Positions 35,484-47,139 are shown, numbered from the stretch's first letter. The stretch is 64,000 nucleotides of DNA from Rhizomys pruinosus (GCA_009823505.1 VZQC01001016.1:32114-96113), one strand, 5' to 3'. Notes: generated by a model not told the origin, from the letters alone. Numbers and translations: made by a program.

Positions 35484-35720
35484 GGGGCTGGAGAGATAGC
35501 CTAGCGGTTAAGAGCACCGACTGCTCTTGCAGAGGACCAGGGTTCGATCCCCAGCACCCACATGGCGGCCGAGAACCGTCCGTGACTCCAATTCCAGGAG
35601 AACTCCAGTTCCAGGGGAATCTGACACCCTCTTCTGACCTCCGCAGCATTGCACGACACGGGTGCACAAACCTACATGCAGACAGTACATTCATACACAT
35701 TCAAAAATAAATAAAATAAA
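35484..35720 (+). mobile_element. B2-type SINE (young), 15-bp TSD
   Basis: Flanked by perfect 'aaaaatggtttaagt' at 35469-35483 and 35721-35735. Confidence 0.96.
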
Positions 35721-35739
35721 AAAAATGGTTTAAGTGGTG

Positions 35740-37295
35740 TACAACTTTTATTTTCTTCTGCAGTGAAAATGGACTTATATTGTATGTTGACAGAGGTAAT
35801 GACTTTAAACACAAATATTTGCACTTACAAGGCACAGCAGTGAACGCGTTTATTGTCTATCTTCCTCTTGGATCCTAAAAATATTCATGTCCTCACTTGA
35901 GCAGCCTCGATCTTCACAGCCCCTGCTCATCTCTACATGACAGTGGACTCATCTAATGTGGTTTTGCTGTCTGAGATGGGTGCAAAGCAGCCATGCCCCA
36001 GTCTGTAGAGAAAAGAAGACAGTGAATTAGACTTTGCTTCTGCAGAATAAGGTGAGAGCTGGCAGGAAGAGTCTGGACCTGCTCAGCTCTTCTGAACCTA
36101 GTTCTTCTCTCACTGTTCATTCATACTGAACTTCCTCCATTTGCAACAATGTCTACTCATTTAGGGAAGGTAGAGAACTTCATCATATTCATGAAAAGCT
36201 GTACAGATTGAAATATAAAAACTAGGAAAACAATTACCAATGCAAAAACAATCTCCTCAACACGTCTTTAATCCAGGCGAGTGGGATCAAAAGTGCATTT
36301 CCGAGGACTGGGCAACCATTTGGTATATGCCAAAAGCAGCTTTTCCCACTAACAAAGCTTCTCGGTAATGGATCTTCTATCATTAAAAAAGACAATGCAC
36401 AACTTACCCATCTCTTTCTTGTATCATATCTTGATGGCAAACCAGGGAAGTGAAAATAATATGGTCCAGGAGTTCAGGGCTGTGGTCTGAAAACCACGAG
36501 AATCCTACTATATACATGTCTGTGTGCATCTGCACACCTATGACATGGATGTCTAAATCCCTTGATATCTGAAGTATTGAACTGAGTCTTTGAAGGAAAA
36601 CATCTTATATCTCCCCAAGGGTGTTTTGGAACTTTAGGGATAAAAGTGCCACTGTGAAAATAAAGTGACCCCCCTACGGGGGTAAGAAAAGCAGAGGGAG
36701 GTTTCTGGCCTATGCCTATGTGATGACACACAATAATTTCCTTGGCATGAGTTATGCATGTGCCTATAAGAGTAACTATTTTGAAGAGAACTAGAATGAA
36801 TGTGATGTTTTTATAAAAATTCTGGTTATATATTGTTCCAATATTTATTTCTTTTTTTTCAATGTATGTATACTTTTATTGAATTTTTGTATATTATGTA
36901 CAAAACATTGTACTCATCTATATGTGCCATCCCCCATGCATATCCCCCAGCCTCCTGTTGAGCTAAAACTTGAAATAATCCAAAAATAAAAAACCTTTGA
37001 ATCATTCACATGAAGGGAGTCTGATGCTTTTATTCCCTTTGTATTGTTACATCTATTTAAATAATACTAAGTCATGAGTGCTCAAGTCGGACTTTGGTAA
37101 GGAGCATTAGGAAACGTGGGACTGGTTTTCCTAAAATTTATTTTCATAGGGGATTCATAAAAATATTATTGTATTGTAGAGATTCAACAAAAGTTTAATA
37201 AATTAGACATAACTGGATGTGCAGTATTTGCGGTAGTAATAATTTTGGTGTTTATAGAAATACTAAAGAACAGTAAGTGATTTTAATTTTATATT
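35740..37295. other. No recognised gene; possible L1 3' UTR piece at 36850-36990
   Basis: Short open frames only. 36850-36990 ('ttttattgaatttttgta' then a C-rich stretch) resembles a reversed L1 3' end. Confidence 0.4.
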
Positions 37296-37300
37296 CTTTT

Positions 37301-37450
37301 AGCTGGACTTGATGGCCTGTGCCTTTAATCCCAGCACTTGGGAGGCAGAAGCAGGCAGATCTCTGTGAGTTCAAGGTCAGCCTGGTGTACATAGTGCATT
37401 TTAGGATGGCTGGAGCTACAAGGAGACCCTGTCTCAAAAAGACAAAAAAA
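37301..37450 (+). mobile_element. B1 SINE, sense
   Basis: 'gctggacttgatggcctg' through 'aggagaccctgtctcaaaaa'. One of few sense B1 copies here. Confidence 0.92.
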
Positions 37451-37506
37451 TTTTTAAACTCTTTTACATTTAAAACAAAATATTACTACACTAACCAAAA
37501 TAATGC

Positions 37507-37910
37507 TTTTTTTTTTGGTCTTTTCAAGACAGGGTCTCCCTGTAGCCCCAGCTGTCCTGGAACTCACTTTGTAGACCAGGCTGGCCTTGAACTCACAAAG
37601 ATCCGCCTGCCTCTACCTCCCAAGTGCTAGGATTAAAGGCGTGTGCCGGGGCTGGAGAGATGGCCTAGCGGTTAAGAGCGCCGACCGCTCTTGCAGAGGA
37701 CCCGGGTTCGATCCCCAGCACCCACATGGCGGCCGAGAGCCGTCTGAAACTCCAGTTCCAGGAGAACTCCAGTTCCAGGGGAATCCGAGACCCTCTTCTG
37801 ACCTCCGCGGCATTGCACGACACGGGTGCACAAACCGGCATGCAACAGTACATTGATAACACATATCGAATAAAAAAAAAAAAAAAGGCTTGTGCCACCA
37901 GCTCAGGCAT
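37507..37910 (-). mobile_element. B1 SINE split by a B2 insertion
   Basis: Reverse B1 body at 37507-37647 and its last bases at 37887-37910, separated by a sense B2. Confidence 0.93.
37648..37886 (+). mobile_element. B2-type SINE (youngest subfamily) inside B1
   Basis: Flanked by 'ggcgtgtgc' and 'ggcttgtgc' (one mismatch). Intact CpG sites and an A tail. Near-identical to 34897-35134. Confidence 0.95.
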
Positions 37911-38101
37911 AATTTTTTTGGTACTGAGTACAAAAATAATTTTTAAAGTTATTTGAGAAGAGAAATGGTTTAAAGAACCTAGTAAAGTATTTATTTTAGA
38001 AAATAATATAAGAAAATATATTGTATGGAAATGGGCCAATTTGACATAGTGTTTCAGTAATGTATACTTTATGAATTTTTTGTGGATTAAACAAAATATC
38101 T

Positions 38102-38343
38102 TTTTTTAAAAAATTATTTATTTTTGTAGTTGTATGAATGTACGTCTGCATGTAGGTTTGTGCACCCGGGTTGTGCAATGCCGCGGAGGTCAGAAGAGGG
38201 TCCGCGATTCCCCTGGAACTGGGTTCTCCTGGAAGTGGAGTTACAGATGGTTCTTAGCCGCCATGTTGGGTGCTGGGGATCAAACCCGGGTCCTCTGCAA
38301 GAGCAGTCGGTGCTCTTAACCACTAGGCCATCTCTCCAGCCCC
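38102..38343 (-). mobile_element. B2-type SINE (young)
   Basis: Reverse element with internal duplication, flanked by 'acaaaatatct'. Confidence 0.94.
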
Positions 38344-38344
38344 T

Positions 38345-39425
38345 ACACAAAATATCTTAATCATCCTTATACTCTCTCCCCAATCCCCACCCTTCCATAC
38401 CCCCACCCCAACAATATTTCATGCATTCTGTCATGTATGTTAGGATGTCATGCATTCTGTCATGTATGTTAAGATGTCAAGTTTGTGTGCTCAGGTGCCC
38501 CTCAGTGCAGGTCCATCCACCAGAGTCTAGCCAGCTTATCTAGAGTCTCTCCCTTAGAAGTTCAACTCACCCTCACCCAGAATCAGACAGCTGCCAATAG
38601 ATCTTTGGCTAAGGTTTGAGCCTGCTGCCCATGTCCCAAGGTCTAGGCTGAGTTTTTGTCTGTTTGGGTTTGCAAGGGTCTTATGCATGCTCTCTCTATT
38701 GCTATACGTTCATCTGAGCCAGTTCCCAGAGGCCCGAGAGACTCTGCTCCCTTATGATTATGTACCAACCTTGGCTCTTTCAATCTTTGTGCCACCTTCT
38801 CTGTCATGGTCCCTGAGTCATGTGTGGGCAAAGCTTAATGTAGGAGTCCTATCCAGGAACAGGCTTTCTGCTCTCTCTTATTCTGAGCACTTGGCCAGTC
38901 AAGGTCTTTTGTGCATAGCACCAACCCTGTAGCATGAGGAAGCTTCACTGGTAAGAGTTGAGAGATAGGTTAGTATTCTCTCTAACCCCCCCCCCCCCCG
39001 ATTCTGCTGTGTTTCATGAGCTTTAGGTGTAGAGGTGCCCTGGTAGATTTGTCACATAGGGATGGCATCTCTCACACACTTATTCTCTGTGTGTGACTAG
39101 TTGTGGAACTCTGTAATAGTCTCCATCTTTTCAAGAAAGGAGCTTCTTTGATGAGTGCTGAACTGAATACTTGTCTATAAAGATAAAAATCCATATTAAC
39201 ATAAAGTAAGAAATTACACTTTTCTAAGAGTATGACAGAGATAGGGTTTTCTCTAGGATCTCTGACCTTTCTAGTCATGTTTATTTGGCTCAGTTTACAG
39301 TGCCACACACGAGTTCCCTCCCACTGAGAGGACTTTAATTCCAATTGTATAGCTGTTGATTACCCCCAAGATGAAAGTGCCCCTCTATAGTTTGTTTTTA
39401 CAATTCATTGTTGTGGTTATTAGGT
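38345..39425 (-). mobile_element. L1/Lx 3' UTR-like segment
   Basis: A C-rich stretch near 38380-38415, and 'tagatttgtcacatagggat' to 'gactagttgtggaact' near 39044-39110, resemble a reversed rodent L1 3' UTR and parts of the duplication at 19630 and 59860. Contains a perfect-length 29-bp tandem duplication at 38420-38477 and a C13 run at 38987-38999. Confidence 0.45.
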
Positions 39426-39429
39426 TTTA

Positions 39430-39655
39430 TTTATTTATTTATTTATTTACTTATTTTTTAAGATGTATGAATGTAATGTCTGCATGTAGGCACCTATGTC
39501 TTGCAATGCCACAGAGGCTGGAAGAGGGTGTCTGATTTCCCTGGAACTGGAGATAAAGATGGTTCTTAGCTGCACTGTGGGTGCTGGGAATCGAATCTCT
39601 GTCCTCTGCAAGAACAGTTGGTGCTCTTAACCACTGAGCCATCTTTCCAGCCCCC
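39430..39655 (-). mobile_element. B2-type SINE (older)
   Basis: Reverse element lacking the internal duplication. TSD 'gttattaggtttta' on both sides. Confidence 0.93.
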
Positions 39656-40082
39656 AGTTATTAGGTTTTAAAGCTGGGATTGGATCACTGATTTTCTCCA
39701 CTAGCATCTTGCATAGTATCCTCCAGAAATATGAGAGCTCGTCTTTAGGGAGGATGCTTCCAATTCAATTCCAGATCCTTTGGTCCAAGTCCTGTTTTAG
39801 AAGTATGTCCTGTTTTGAGCAAACACAGGAGACAGGAATGCAAAGGAACCATGGGGTCATAAGGGAAGAAGGAGCTCCAGACAGAGAAATACAAGGACAT
39901 AGACATTCTCAAGGGGTAAATGGGGAAAATGGGAGATATATTAATTGGGGAGTGAGGAGGAAGGGGAGGGCTATCCATGGGGAGAGAGAGGAAAGAGATA
40001 AACAACGCATAGGTGCTGCTGTGTAAAGCTGCAGAAAATGTATTATAACCTGTCACTTTAATGAAAGCATTAATCACGTCTA

Positions 40083-40100
40083 GCTTTGCTTTTCTTGTAG
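40083..40100 (+). promoter_or_regulatory. Candidate splice acceptor of the OR52 pseudogene exon
   Basis: 'gctttgcttttcttgtag' is a strong pyrimidine tract plus AG, 17 bases before the ATG at 40118. Confidence 0.55.
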
Positions 40101-40117
40101 AATTTTTGTGAGCTCTT

Positions 40118-41136
40118 ATGTTTAATATCATATCATCTCCTAACCACACGGACCTGGATCCTTCCATCTTCTTTCTCCTGGGCATCCCAGGTCTGGAGCG
40201 CTTCCACCTGTGGCTCTCACTCCCCGTGTGCTGCCTGGGCACAGCCACCATTGTGGGAAACACCACTGTCCTGGTTGTTGTTTCCACTGAGCCCGCCCTG
40301 CACAAACCCGTGTACCTCTTCCTGTGTATGCTCTCCGCCATCGACTTGGCTGCGTCCTTCGCCACAGTGCCCAAGCTCCTGGCCATCCTTTGCTGTGGCG
40401 CTGGGCATATCTCCGCCTCTGCCTGCCTGGCACAGATGTTCTTCATTCACGCCTTCTGCATGATGGAGTCCACTGTGCTCCTGACCATGGCCTTTGATCG
40501 CTACGCGGCCATCTGCCACCCACTCCACTATTCTACCATCCTCACTGACACCATTATTGCTCGCATTGGGGTGCTGGCCATGGTGCGAGGCTCCCTGCTC
40601 ATGCTCCCGTGTCCCTTCCTCATTGGTCGTCTAAGCTTCTGCCAAAGCTATGTGATCCCACACACATACTGTGAACACATGGCCGTGGTGAAGCTGGCCT
40701 GTGGAGACACCAGGCCTAATCGTGTGTACGGGCTGACAGCTGCGCTGTTGGTCATTGGGCTTGACTTGTTCTGCGTGGGTCTCTCCTATGTCCTCATTGC
40801 ACAAGCTGTCCTCCGCCTCTCATCCCAAGAAGCCTGATCCAAAGCCCTGGGGACCTGTGGCTCCCATGTCTGTGTCATCCTCATCTCCTACACTCCAGCC
40901 CTCTTCTCCTTTTTCACACACTGCTTTGGCCGTCATGTCCCACTCCACATTCACATTCTCTTGGCTATTGTTTATCTCCTTTTCCCACCGCTCTGAATCC
41001 AGTGGTCTACGGAGTGAAGACCAAGGAGATTCGTGAAAGGGTGGCCAAGGCATTTCAAAAGGGATGGAGAACTGGGTTCGAAGATATTCAAGTGATTGTT
41101 GAGTACAGAAGGGCTGTAAAAATTTACAAACTATGA
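40118..41136 (+). pseudogene. Class I olfactory receptor pseudogene, OR52 family
   Basis: Clear OR52-family frame: FFLLGIPGLERFHLWLSLP, GN in TM1, LHKPVYLFLCMLSAIDL in TM2, MAFDRYAAICHPLHYST, HTYCEHMAVVKLACGD. At codon 240 (40835-40837) TGA interrupts the TM6 motif, where family members normally have arginine (a CGA to TGA change is the simplest route). The same frame continues through [13 protein letters not shown] text and then loses one base near 40982-40990, after which NPVVYGVKTKEIRE reads in another frame to a TGA at 41134-41136. A smaller oddity is RYAAIC in place of RYVAIC. Only two lesions and an intact acceptor mean recent loss. I cannot name the subfamily; the HMAVVKLACGD loop resembles OR52K/M/R-type receptors. 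A truncated 239-residue product would lack TM6-TM7 and could not signal. Confidence 0.93.
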
Positions 41137-41139
41137 CTT

Positions 41140-42043
41140 CCAAAGTCAAGAAATCCTCATTATTTGAGATTAGAAAAATAATTTAATATGGAGATAATTC
41201 CCCCCATAAGCATCTGATCATTTGCAGTGTCCATAAATCACAGGGTGAGAATGAGGAGTTTCTTGTGTATTTCTTCCTTTTATCTGTAGACATGGGAAGT
41301 GTAAACATAGGAAGACTCTCCCTTTTTGAATTGTGGATGTTGAAAACAGACCCTCTGTCCTGGACAAGGTCTGCCTTGTGCCAGTTTAGAAGAGCCCCTT
41401 CCTAGCCATGGGTCCCCACAGTATTGGCTCTCATAGTGCTCCAAGCATGTGGTACTAATTTTGTGTTTTAGGCTATCACTGCCAATCCAGCATTTGGACA
41501 GAGACAAATAAGAGAGAAGAGAATTGGCAGTACACACAGTATCATCAAGTAGCAGAACAAGGGTTTGAACATAGAATCCTATAGTATAAAACATTAGGAC
41601 TTCTATGAAGGAGGGTCCTGGAAAGGTCAGGAGATTGCTTCATTTCAAAATTCAAGCTCTTTATCTCACAGATACATCCCTATGTCAAGTCTCTAGTGAT
41701 CCATAAACTATCCTCCCAGTCCCCCAAAAGAAAAGTAAAACAGAAAAAGAAAGGAGAGTTATATACAAATCAATTCAGTGTTGCAGCTGAGTTAGTTCTT
41801 AGTTCTCAAAATCCCCAAATCTATGATTCTGGCACTATCTTGATCTTTTTGTCACAAGTTCCTCAACTTTGGTTTTGAGCATTTTTGAAAAAAATCACAA
41901 CAAGCAGACAGATAGACAATCCTGTTTGCTTATGAGTTCTCATTTTAATCAAGAGCTCAGTGTTTGATGTGCAAGGTTTTAACTGTTGCTTGCTTCATAA
42001 TGATGTGTTTTTATCTCACTCAACTGACACACAATTCCTTTCA
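41140..42043. other. No recognised gene or repeat
   Basis: Short frames only. Region downstream of the OR pseudogene. Confidence 0.4.
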
Positions 42044-42049
42044 TCCTTT

Positions 42050-42641
42050 TTGGCCTCTTCTGTGTTGTGAGGTTCCTGCCTCCCAGGTCACCAACCTCAA
42101 GGTCTTAGGTATGGCAGTCCTGCCTGGCTGTGACTTGATGGCAGTGGGCAGGGGGCATGAGGAGGGAAGTGGGAGGGATCAGGGTGGTCCCCAGACGGTG
42201 GTAAATCCAGACAGATCCGAAGACCTGGGAGTTGCATCAGTGAGCAAAACTCATTTATTGCAGGGGTTTAATACTTTCGTTGGGCTCTTTGACCAGGAGA
42301 TGGGCAGGACAGAGGGGAAGCTACATGCATTCTGCAATAGCTGTTTTATGGCAGGAAAACCACCATAGCCCCCTAACATAAGCTTATGGCTTGCACCACT
42401 TGCCTCCAGAGGACAGGGTGGACATGCCTCAGGAGGGATAAGGCTTGGGGATGCTACTCTTCAAGCTACACTCCCCTGGGGGTTGGGCTGCAGATGCCTG
42501 ATGTTTATTATGGTGAGCGGGAGCGGCTCCCATCTCTTGCTGGCCTTCTAGGTTTTCTGGTTGAAACTGACCTTCTAGGTTATTGGGGAAAGAAGCCAGC
42601 TCTCTTATACTCAGCCATAATGGATTTGTCTGGCCCCACAC
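42050..42641 (-). mobile_element. Solo LTR, same family as 55403-58067, opposite strand
   Basis: The reverse complement aligns with the LTR at 57504-58067 (shared 'cctgcctcccaggtcacc' near 42077 and its complement near 58024) and with its 5' end ('ccataatgg' near 42616). Flanked by 'atcctt' at 42044-42049 and 42642-42647, a 6-bp duplication. The 134-codon plus-strand frame inside is antisense chance. Confidence 0.8.
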
Positions 42642-42801
42642 ATCCTTCTTTAAAACATTAATATCTGTCTCATTGAGACAAGTGACATGATTGTTCCTTG
42701 CACTTGCTAAGAAAGCAGATTACTACTGAGCTACAGTCCTAGTCTCTCAACTTTCCCTTTTTTGCCTCCAGATTTGTACCCACTGGTGACCCTACCAGAT
42801 A

Positions 42802-42901
42802 CTAATGGATGAGGATAGTTCTAATCCAGTAGTCACACAGGTGGACCTGGTTCACTAATGGATAGTTCTAATCCAGTAGTCACACAGGTGGACCTGGTTC
42901 A
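42802..42901. repeat. Tandem duplication of a ~47-bp unit
   Basis: 42802-42854 and 42855-42901 are identical except for a 6-base insertion in the first copy. Confidence 0.95.
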
Positions 42902-43365
42902 ATTAATTGGGCTATGACACAAAACCAAAAGTGATGAATCTGGGAAAAGGAGGGAGAGAGGGACATGGGAAGGAATGGGAGGGAGGGAAGAGGGTTTGCA
43001 GAGAGAGATCAGAATATAGTATATACATCTATAAAATGGCAAAAAAATTACAAATTTGTGTGCTTATGAAAATTCACCATAGTAGTAAATATGTTGTAGG
43101 TAATTGGAATATAGAACTGCAATGTAGTTGAACAGGTTATAAGTAAAGTGAGAATTCTACAGTGAAAAGAACATTGTTGTTAGCATATATTATACATAAT
43201 AATGGTTCTTATGATGACAGCTCCATAGATATATGTGATATGTTTTCATCGCATCCCTCTATTACACTCTCCTGTCACACTTCCACTCCTAACTCCCTTC
43301 CTCTTCCCAACTAATCCCCCTTCTACTATAGGCTTTTAAATAATTCTTTTGGTGACTCAATGACT

Positions 43366-43448
43366 TTTCATGTCTGATAAAATAAATCTCATCAAAAAGA
43401 TAAAAAAGCCTGATCTTTTTGATGAGGTTTATTTTATCAGACATGAAA
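43366..43448. repeat. 36-bp near-perfect inverted repeat with 11-nt spacer
   Basis: Arms 43366-43401 and 43413-43448 are reverse complements with one mismatch. Spacer is A-rich. It would fold into a long hairpin. No TA or other target duplication flanks it, so it is not an obvious palindromic transposon. Confidence 0.97.
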
Positions 43449-43719
43449 TTACTTTTGTGGTACAGCTCTCAAAGCCAATCCGAAAGTGTCAAGTTACTTC
43501 CAAGCAGTGAGTCCATTATTGCACTGATGGGCATATGTTGCTTGGCAGGTTAGTGGACTGCATAGCTGAGTAAGAAGTTGCTGAGCGGATGATAATTCAC
43601 CCTCAGCTGTTTGCACAGACAGCACCTTCTGGCACTATGAAAACCACCCAGCAGGTGGTATCTTCCAGTTCAGGTCCAGTCTTATTTCATTATGTATGGC
43701 TACCTAACCATCAACACCT

Positions 43720-44245
43720 TTATTTTTTGAAATTTGTTAAAATACATTTTCTGAAGATAATTTTATTTTTATTAACTATTTGAAAATTTCAGGCAATGCA
43801 TTATGGTCGTTAGCATCCCTCTACCTCCTCTGGATTCACTCCACCCCCTATGATTCCAACTTCATCTCATTTTTAATTTTTTTTCAACTCATCAAATCCA
43901 ATTTGTGTTGCCAAATACTTTTTGGTGTGTCTCCTGCCCTGGAGCATGGTCGACACCCTTAATGAAAAGTGACTCTTTCTTCCTCAGCAACTACAAAATA
44001 CCAGAAGCTCTTCAGCCAGGGGTGGGACTCTGTGACCTCCCCACTCAATGCTGGGATTTCTTGTGGTTTGAGCTTGGACAGTTTTGTGCATGCTGTCACA
44101 GACATGTGAGTTCCTGTGTGCTACTGCTCTGCCATCTAGAAAACACTGATTTCTTGTGTTCACCCACCACCTCTGGTAGGGCAAATCTTTTTGCCTCCTC
44201 TTCCTTGTAGATCTCTGAGCTTTAAAGAAAGAGGTGAGATAGAAA
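43720..44245 (-). mobile_element. Lx-type L1 3' end
   Basis: The plus strand reads the antisense Lx 3' UTR: 'ccagaagctcttcagccagg', 'caatgctgggatttcttg', 'gtgcatgctgtcacagac', 'cacccaccacctctgg', 'tgcctcctcttcc', 'atctctgagctttaaag', all in reverse Lx order. Confidence 0.75.
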
Positions 44246-44743
44246 TGTCCAAACAAGTATTTTTTTTATAGAAATGATTTCTATGCTCTTGACTCTTGTT
44301 TTTCTGTTCCAATCTTCGACCTGAAGTTAAAAGTTCCATTGAAATTTCTGTCACAAGTAATCATTTCTAATTTGTCACCCTAAGAGTGACTTGTATTGTA
44401 ACTGCTTGTCAGTTGTACTTATTTATAAAACAACTGGACCCTTATTCAGAAAGTCTTTGTGTACATTTCTGGAAGTATTCTGCCCATGTTATCTTCTACC
44501 ACTTTCAGAGACTTGGGTCTTAAAATAAGGTCTTTATTGATTTTGATTTGGTTATTGGAAAGAAATGCACCACAGAAGCAAGGACAAACATGGACTTGGG
44601 TGACAGGAAAAGAACATACCAAGCAAAAGGTAGTAGAAAGCTGATCCTGCTAGGATCAGCACCACTGTCATAGGACAAAGTAAAACTGTGGTAGATCACA
44701 TGGACACAAACCTTAATACATATAAGAAAATGGCACTATGTAC

Positions 44744-44995
44744 TATAATTTTTTTTAATGTGTCACATTTTTATTTTTAATTTATTTTTATTTTATGTGT
44801 ATGAATGTACTGTGTGCATGTAGATTTGTGCACCTGTGTCATGCAATGCCACGGAGGTCAGAAGAGGGTGTCGGATTCCCCTGGAACTGCAGTTAACGAT
44901 GGCTCTCAGCTGCCATGTTGGTGCTGGGCATCGAACCCAGGTCCTCTGCAAGAGCAGTCTGTGCTCCTAACCATTAGGCCATCTCTCCAGCCCCT
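44744..44995 (-). mobile_element. B2-type SINE (older)
   Basis: Reverse element lacking the internal duplication. The surrounding 'gcactatgtact' is repeated on both sides. Confidence 0.92.
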
Positions 44996-45535
44996 GCACT
45001 ATGTACTTTACTAAAACCCTTCTCTAATGGATCTATTACTAAGAACAGTCTTGACACCACTTCATCTTCCTTTTTGTGCCCTTGATGCATGATTTTCTTA
45101 TGTCAAACCATAGAGCAGAATGATTGTCAGATACTCAGGGTCTTGTGTGAACACCATCAAAGTCCCACCATCCATGTGATCCATTTGCCTCAACCCAGAA
45201 AACCTTGGTATCTGTAACATTGATGGGCTTTAAGAGAAATCCCAAGTGAGCTATCTCATAGCTTAATGATGGCAGGTGCTGCTGTGAGAATCAAGATGTC
45301 ATATGAGGGAGAAAGAAAAGGGGTGGAGGGTTCCCAATTTTTACTGTGTCCATGATGCTGCATAAACAAGAGGATAATTTTATGAAAATGTATTTATATA
45401 TGTGGTAGTGTGTTCATTCATAGGCGGTAAACCAAAATCAAAACCTGCCAACTTGAATCTGTGGTCTTAGCCTTGGTCCTGATTTCTTTGCAGTTAAGCC
45501 TGTGGGATGTACATTTAAGGCGTTTATGTGCATAA
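44996..45535. other. No recognised gene or repeat
   Basis: Nothing recognised. Confidence 0.4.
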
Positions 45536-45539
45536 TAAT

Positions 45540-46100
45540 AAACCCATACTTACATGGTTTTTATTTGTGATTTCATTTATTCATGTGAATACACTGGGTA
45601 TGGACATATCTCTGATGAAGCCTGGTGACTGGGAAACAGCAGTAGATTAGAGTTCTGTGCCTTCATAACACGTTTACTCCAGCTGAGGTGGATGAGGAGT
45701 ATTATGACATTACAGAAATTGTTGAAAGTTCAGGCACCTTATGCATAAAAATTAAATTGGGAATAATTAGATGCCATAAGTTTGAAATGGCATATGTGAT
45801 ATTGACAAATGTATTAATAAAATATGATGAGTGATTCTAATTTTACATGCCTTGTATTAAATTTTTTCTGTTTATTTTTACTCATTGTAAAATAAAAACA
45901 AGTTTAGAGAAACTTGTTGAGTTCAATAATGTATAAGTAACTTAAAATGTGTTTATTAGTAGACAATCACAGTGTATATTTCTGACAAAACATTTTAACA
46001 ACAGTATTTTAAAACTTAAAATTTCATTATTATTAATGATTCTGCATGGAGGATAATTATAAAAGGTGCGTGCAAATGATGTGTATCATTTTTATAAATG
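45540..46100. repeat. Possible third, more diverged copy of the segmental-duplication block
   Basis: Collinear weak similarity to 15440-15790 and 54790-55140: a ggatga...ttatga...attacagaa-type start, 'ctgacaaaacattttaac' against 'ctaacaaaactttggaa', and AT-rich spacers of similar length. Confidence 0.45.
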
Positions 46101-46313
46101 AAAGTGAATTATTTACACAGTCCTGTTAATTATTTTCCAACTCATTAATATCTTTTTATTTTACAGGAAACTGTATTAAAATTTCCAAGTAGAAAGCAAG
46201 TTTATCATACAATTCCATTTTTATCAATATAAACATCGCATTACCTAACACCATTTTTTCTGTTTTCTTTTAAAATATCTAAGTGGATTCATTTGTTATT
46301 CTCTATATTTGAG

Positions 46314-46469
46314 CTTTGCTTGCATGTGCCTGTAATGCAGGGGGAGGACACTAGAGGGCAGTGGAGCCCTGGAAGTGGTGTAAGCAGCCATGTTGGTTGT
46401 GGGACCTGAATCCATTTCACCTGCAAGAGCATCCAGTGCCCTTGACTGCTGAGCCATCTCTCCAGCCAG
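46314..46469 (-). mobile_element. Old B3-type SINE
   Basis: Reverse element ending 'ctgagccatctctccagcc'. Short and diverged. Confidence 0.75.
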
Positions 46470-46632
46470 AAATTCATCATTGTTCATCAGGTGAAAGTTT
46501 ACAACCAAGTGGCTTTTGGTTCATTCAGAATGCTAGGCAACCATCATCACAGTGTAATTCCTGAATGTTTCAGAAGACTACCTTAGAGAAACTCCAAAGC
46601 TATTAGTCAGTCTCTTCTTTTATTTTATTTTA

Positions 46633-46717
46633 TTTTTTTGGTCTTTTCGAGACAGGGTCTCCCTGTAGCTCCAGCTATCCTAGAACTCACTCTGTAGACC
46701 AGGCTGGCCTTGAACTC
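46633..46717 (-). mobile_element. 5'-truncated B1 SINE with 14-bp TSD
   Basis: Reverse B1 that stops after 'ggccttgaactca'. Flanked on both sides by 'gtcagtctcttctt', so the truncation happened at insertion. Confidence 0.93.
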
Positions 46718-46789
46718 AGTCAGTCTCTTCTTATCAAACTCATCATCTATGCCCTAATGACAAATAATGGGCTTTCTCATTCTGTGGAC

Positions 46790-47060
46790 TTGCCTATTTT
46801 GAACAAGCACAATATAAGAGACAGCCTCTTGTTTCTGGCTCTCTTCATTAAGTCTGATGTTTTCAAAGGTCACTGTGTGGCAGAAATCTCAGCACTTAAT
46901 TACTTTGGGGATTTCATTGTTTGATTTTCTGAGATTTATGCTTTTTACTTATTTGGATGTTTTTGGGATTAAAAAATATGATTTTTAGCCAAAGTTAGCA
47001 TTTCTTTGATTCATTAAGTTGAATTTTTAGAAATTCTATTCTTCAGGTTGGAAGTTTACA
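46790..47060 (-). mobile_element. Ancient L1M-type segment
   Basis: 'cctcttgtttctggctctct' followed by 'tgttttcaaaggtcac' is the known mammalian L1 3' text in reverse, diverged. Confidence 0.5.
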
Positions 47061-47139
47061 CCATGATGTTATGATGTCATCAGGTAGTAAAATGTTTATG
47101 CCTATGAAACTGACATGATTATCACATGGTTATTTTTCT

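Noticed and set aside
36668..36683. Short GC hairpin 'acccccctacgggggt'
   Set aside because: Only six-base arms; no other support for a structured element.
39745..40446. 233-codon minus-strand open frame
   Set aside because: Mostly antisense to the OR pseudogene coding exon, where codon bias creates open antisense frames. No domain.
41964..42368. 134-codon plus-strand open frame
   Set aside because: Mostly inside a reversed solo LTR; no known protein features.
43366..43448. MADE1-like palindromic mariner MITE
   Set aside because: Right size, but the sequence does not match and there is no flanking TA duplication. Kept only as an unexplained hairpin.
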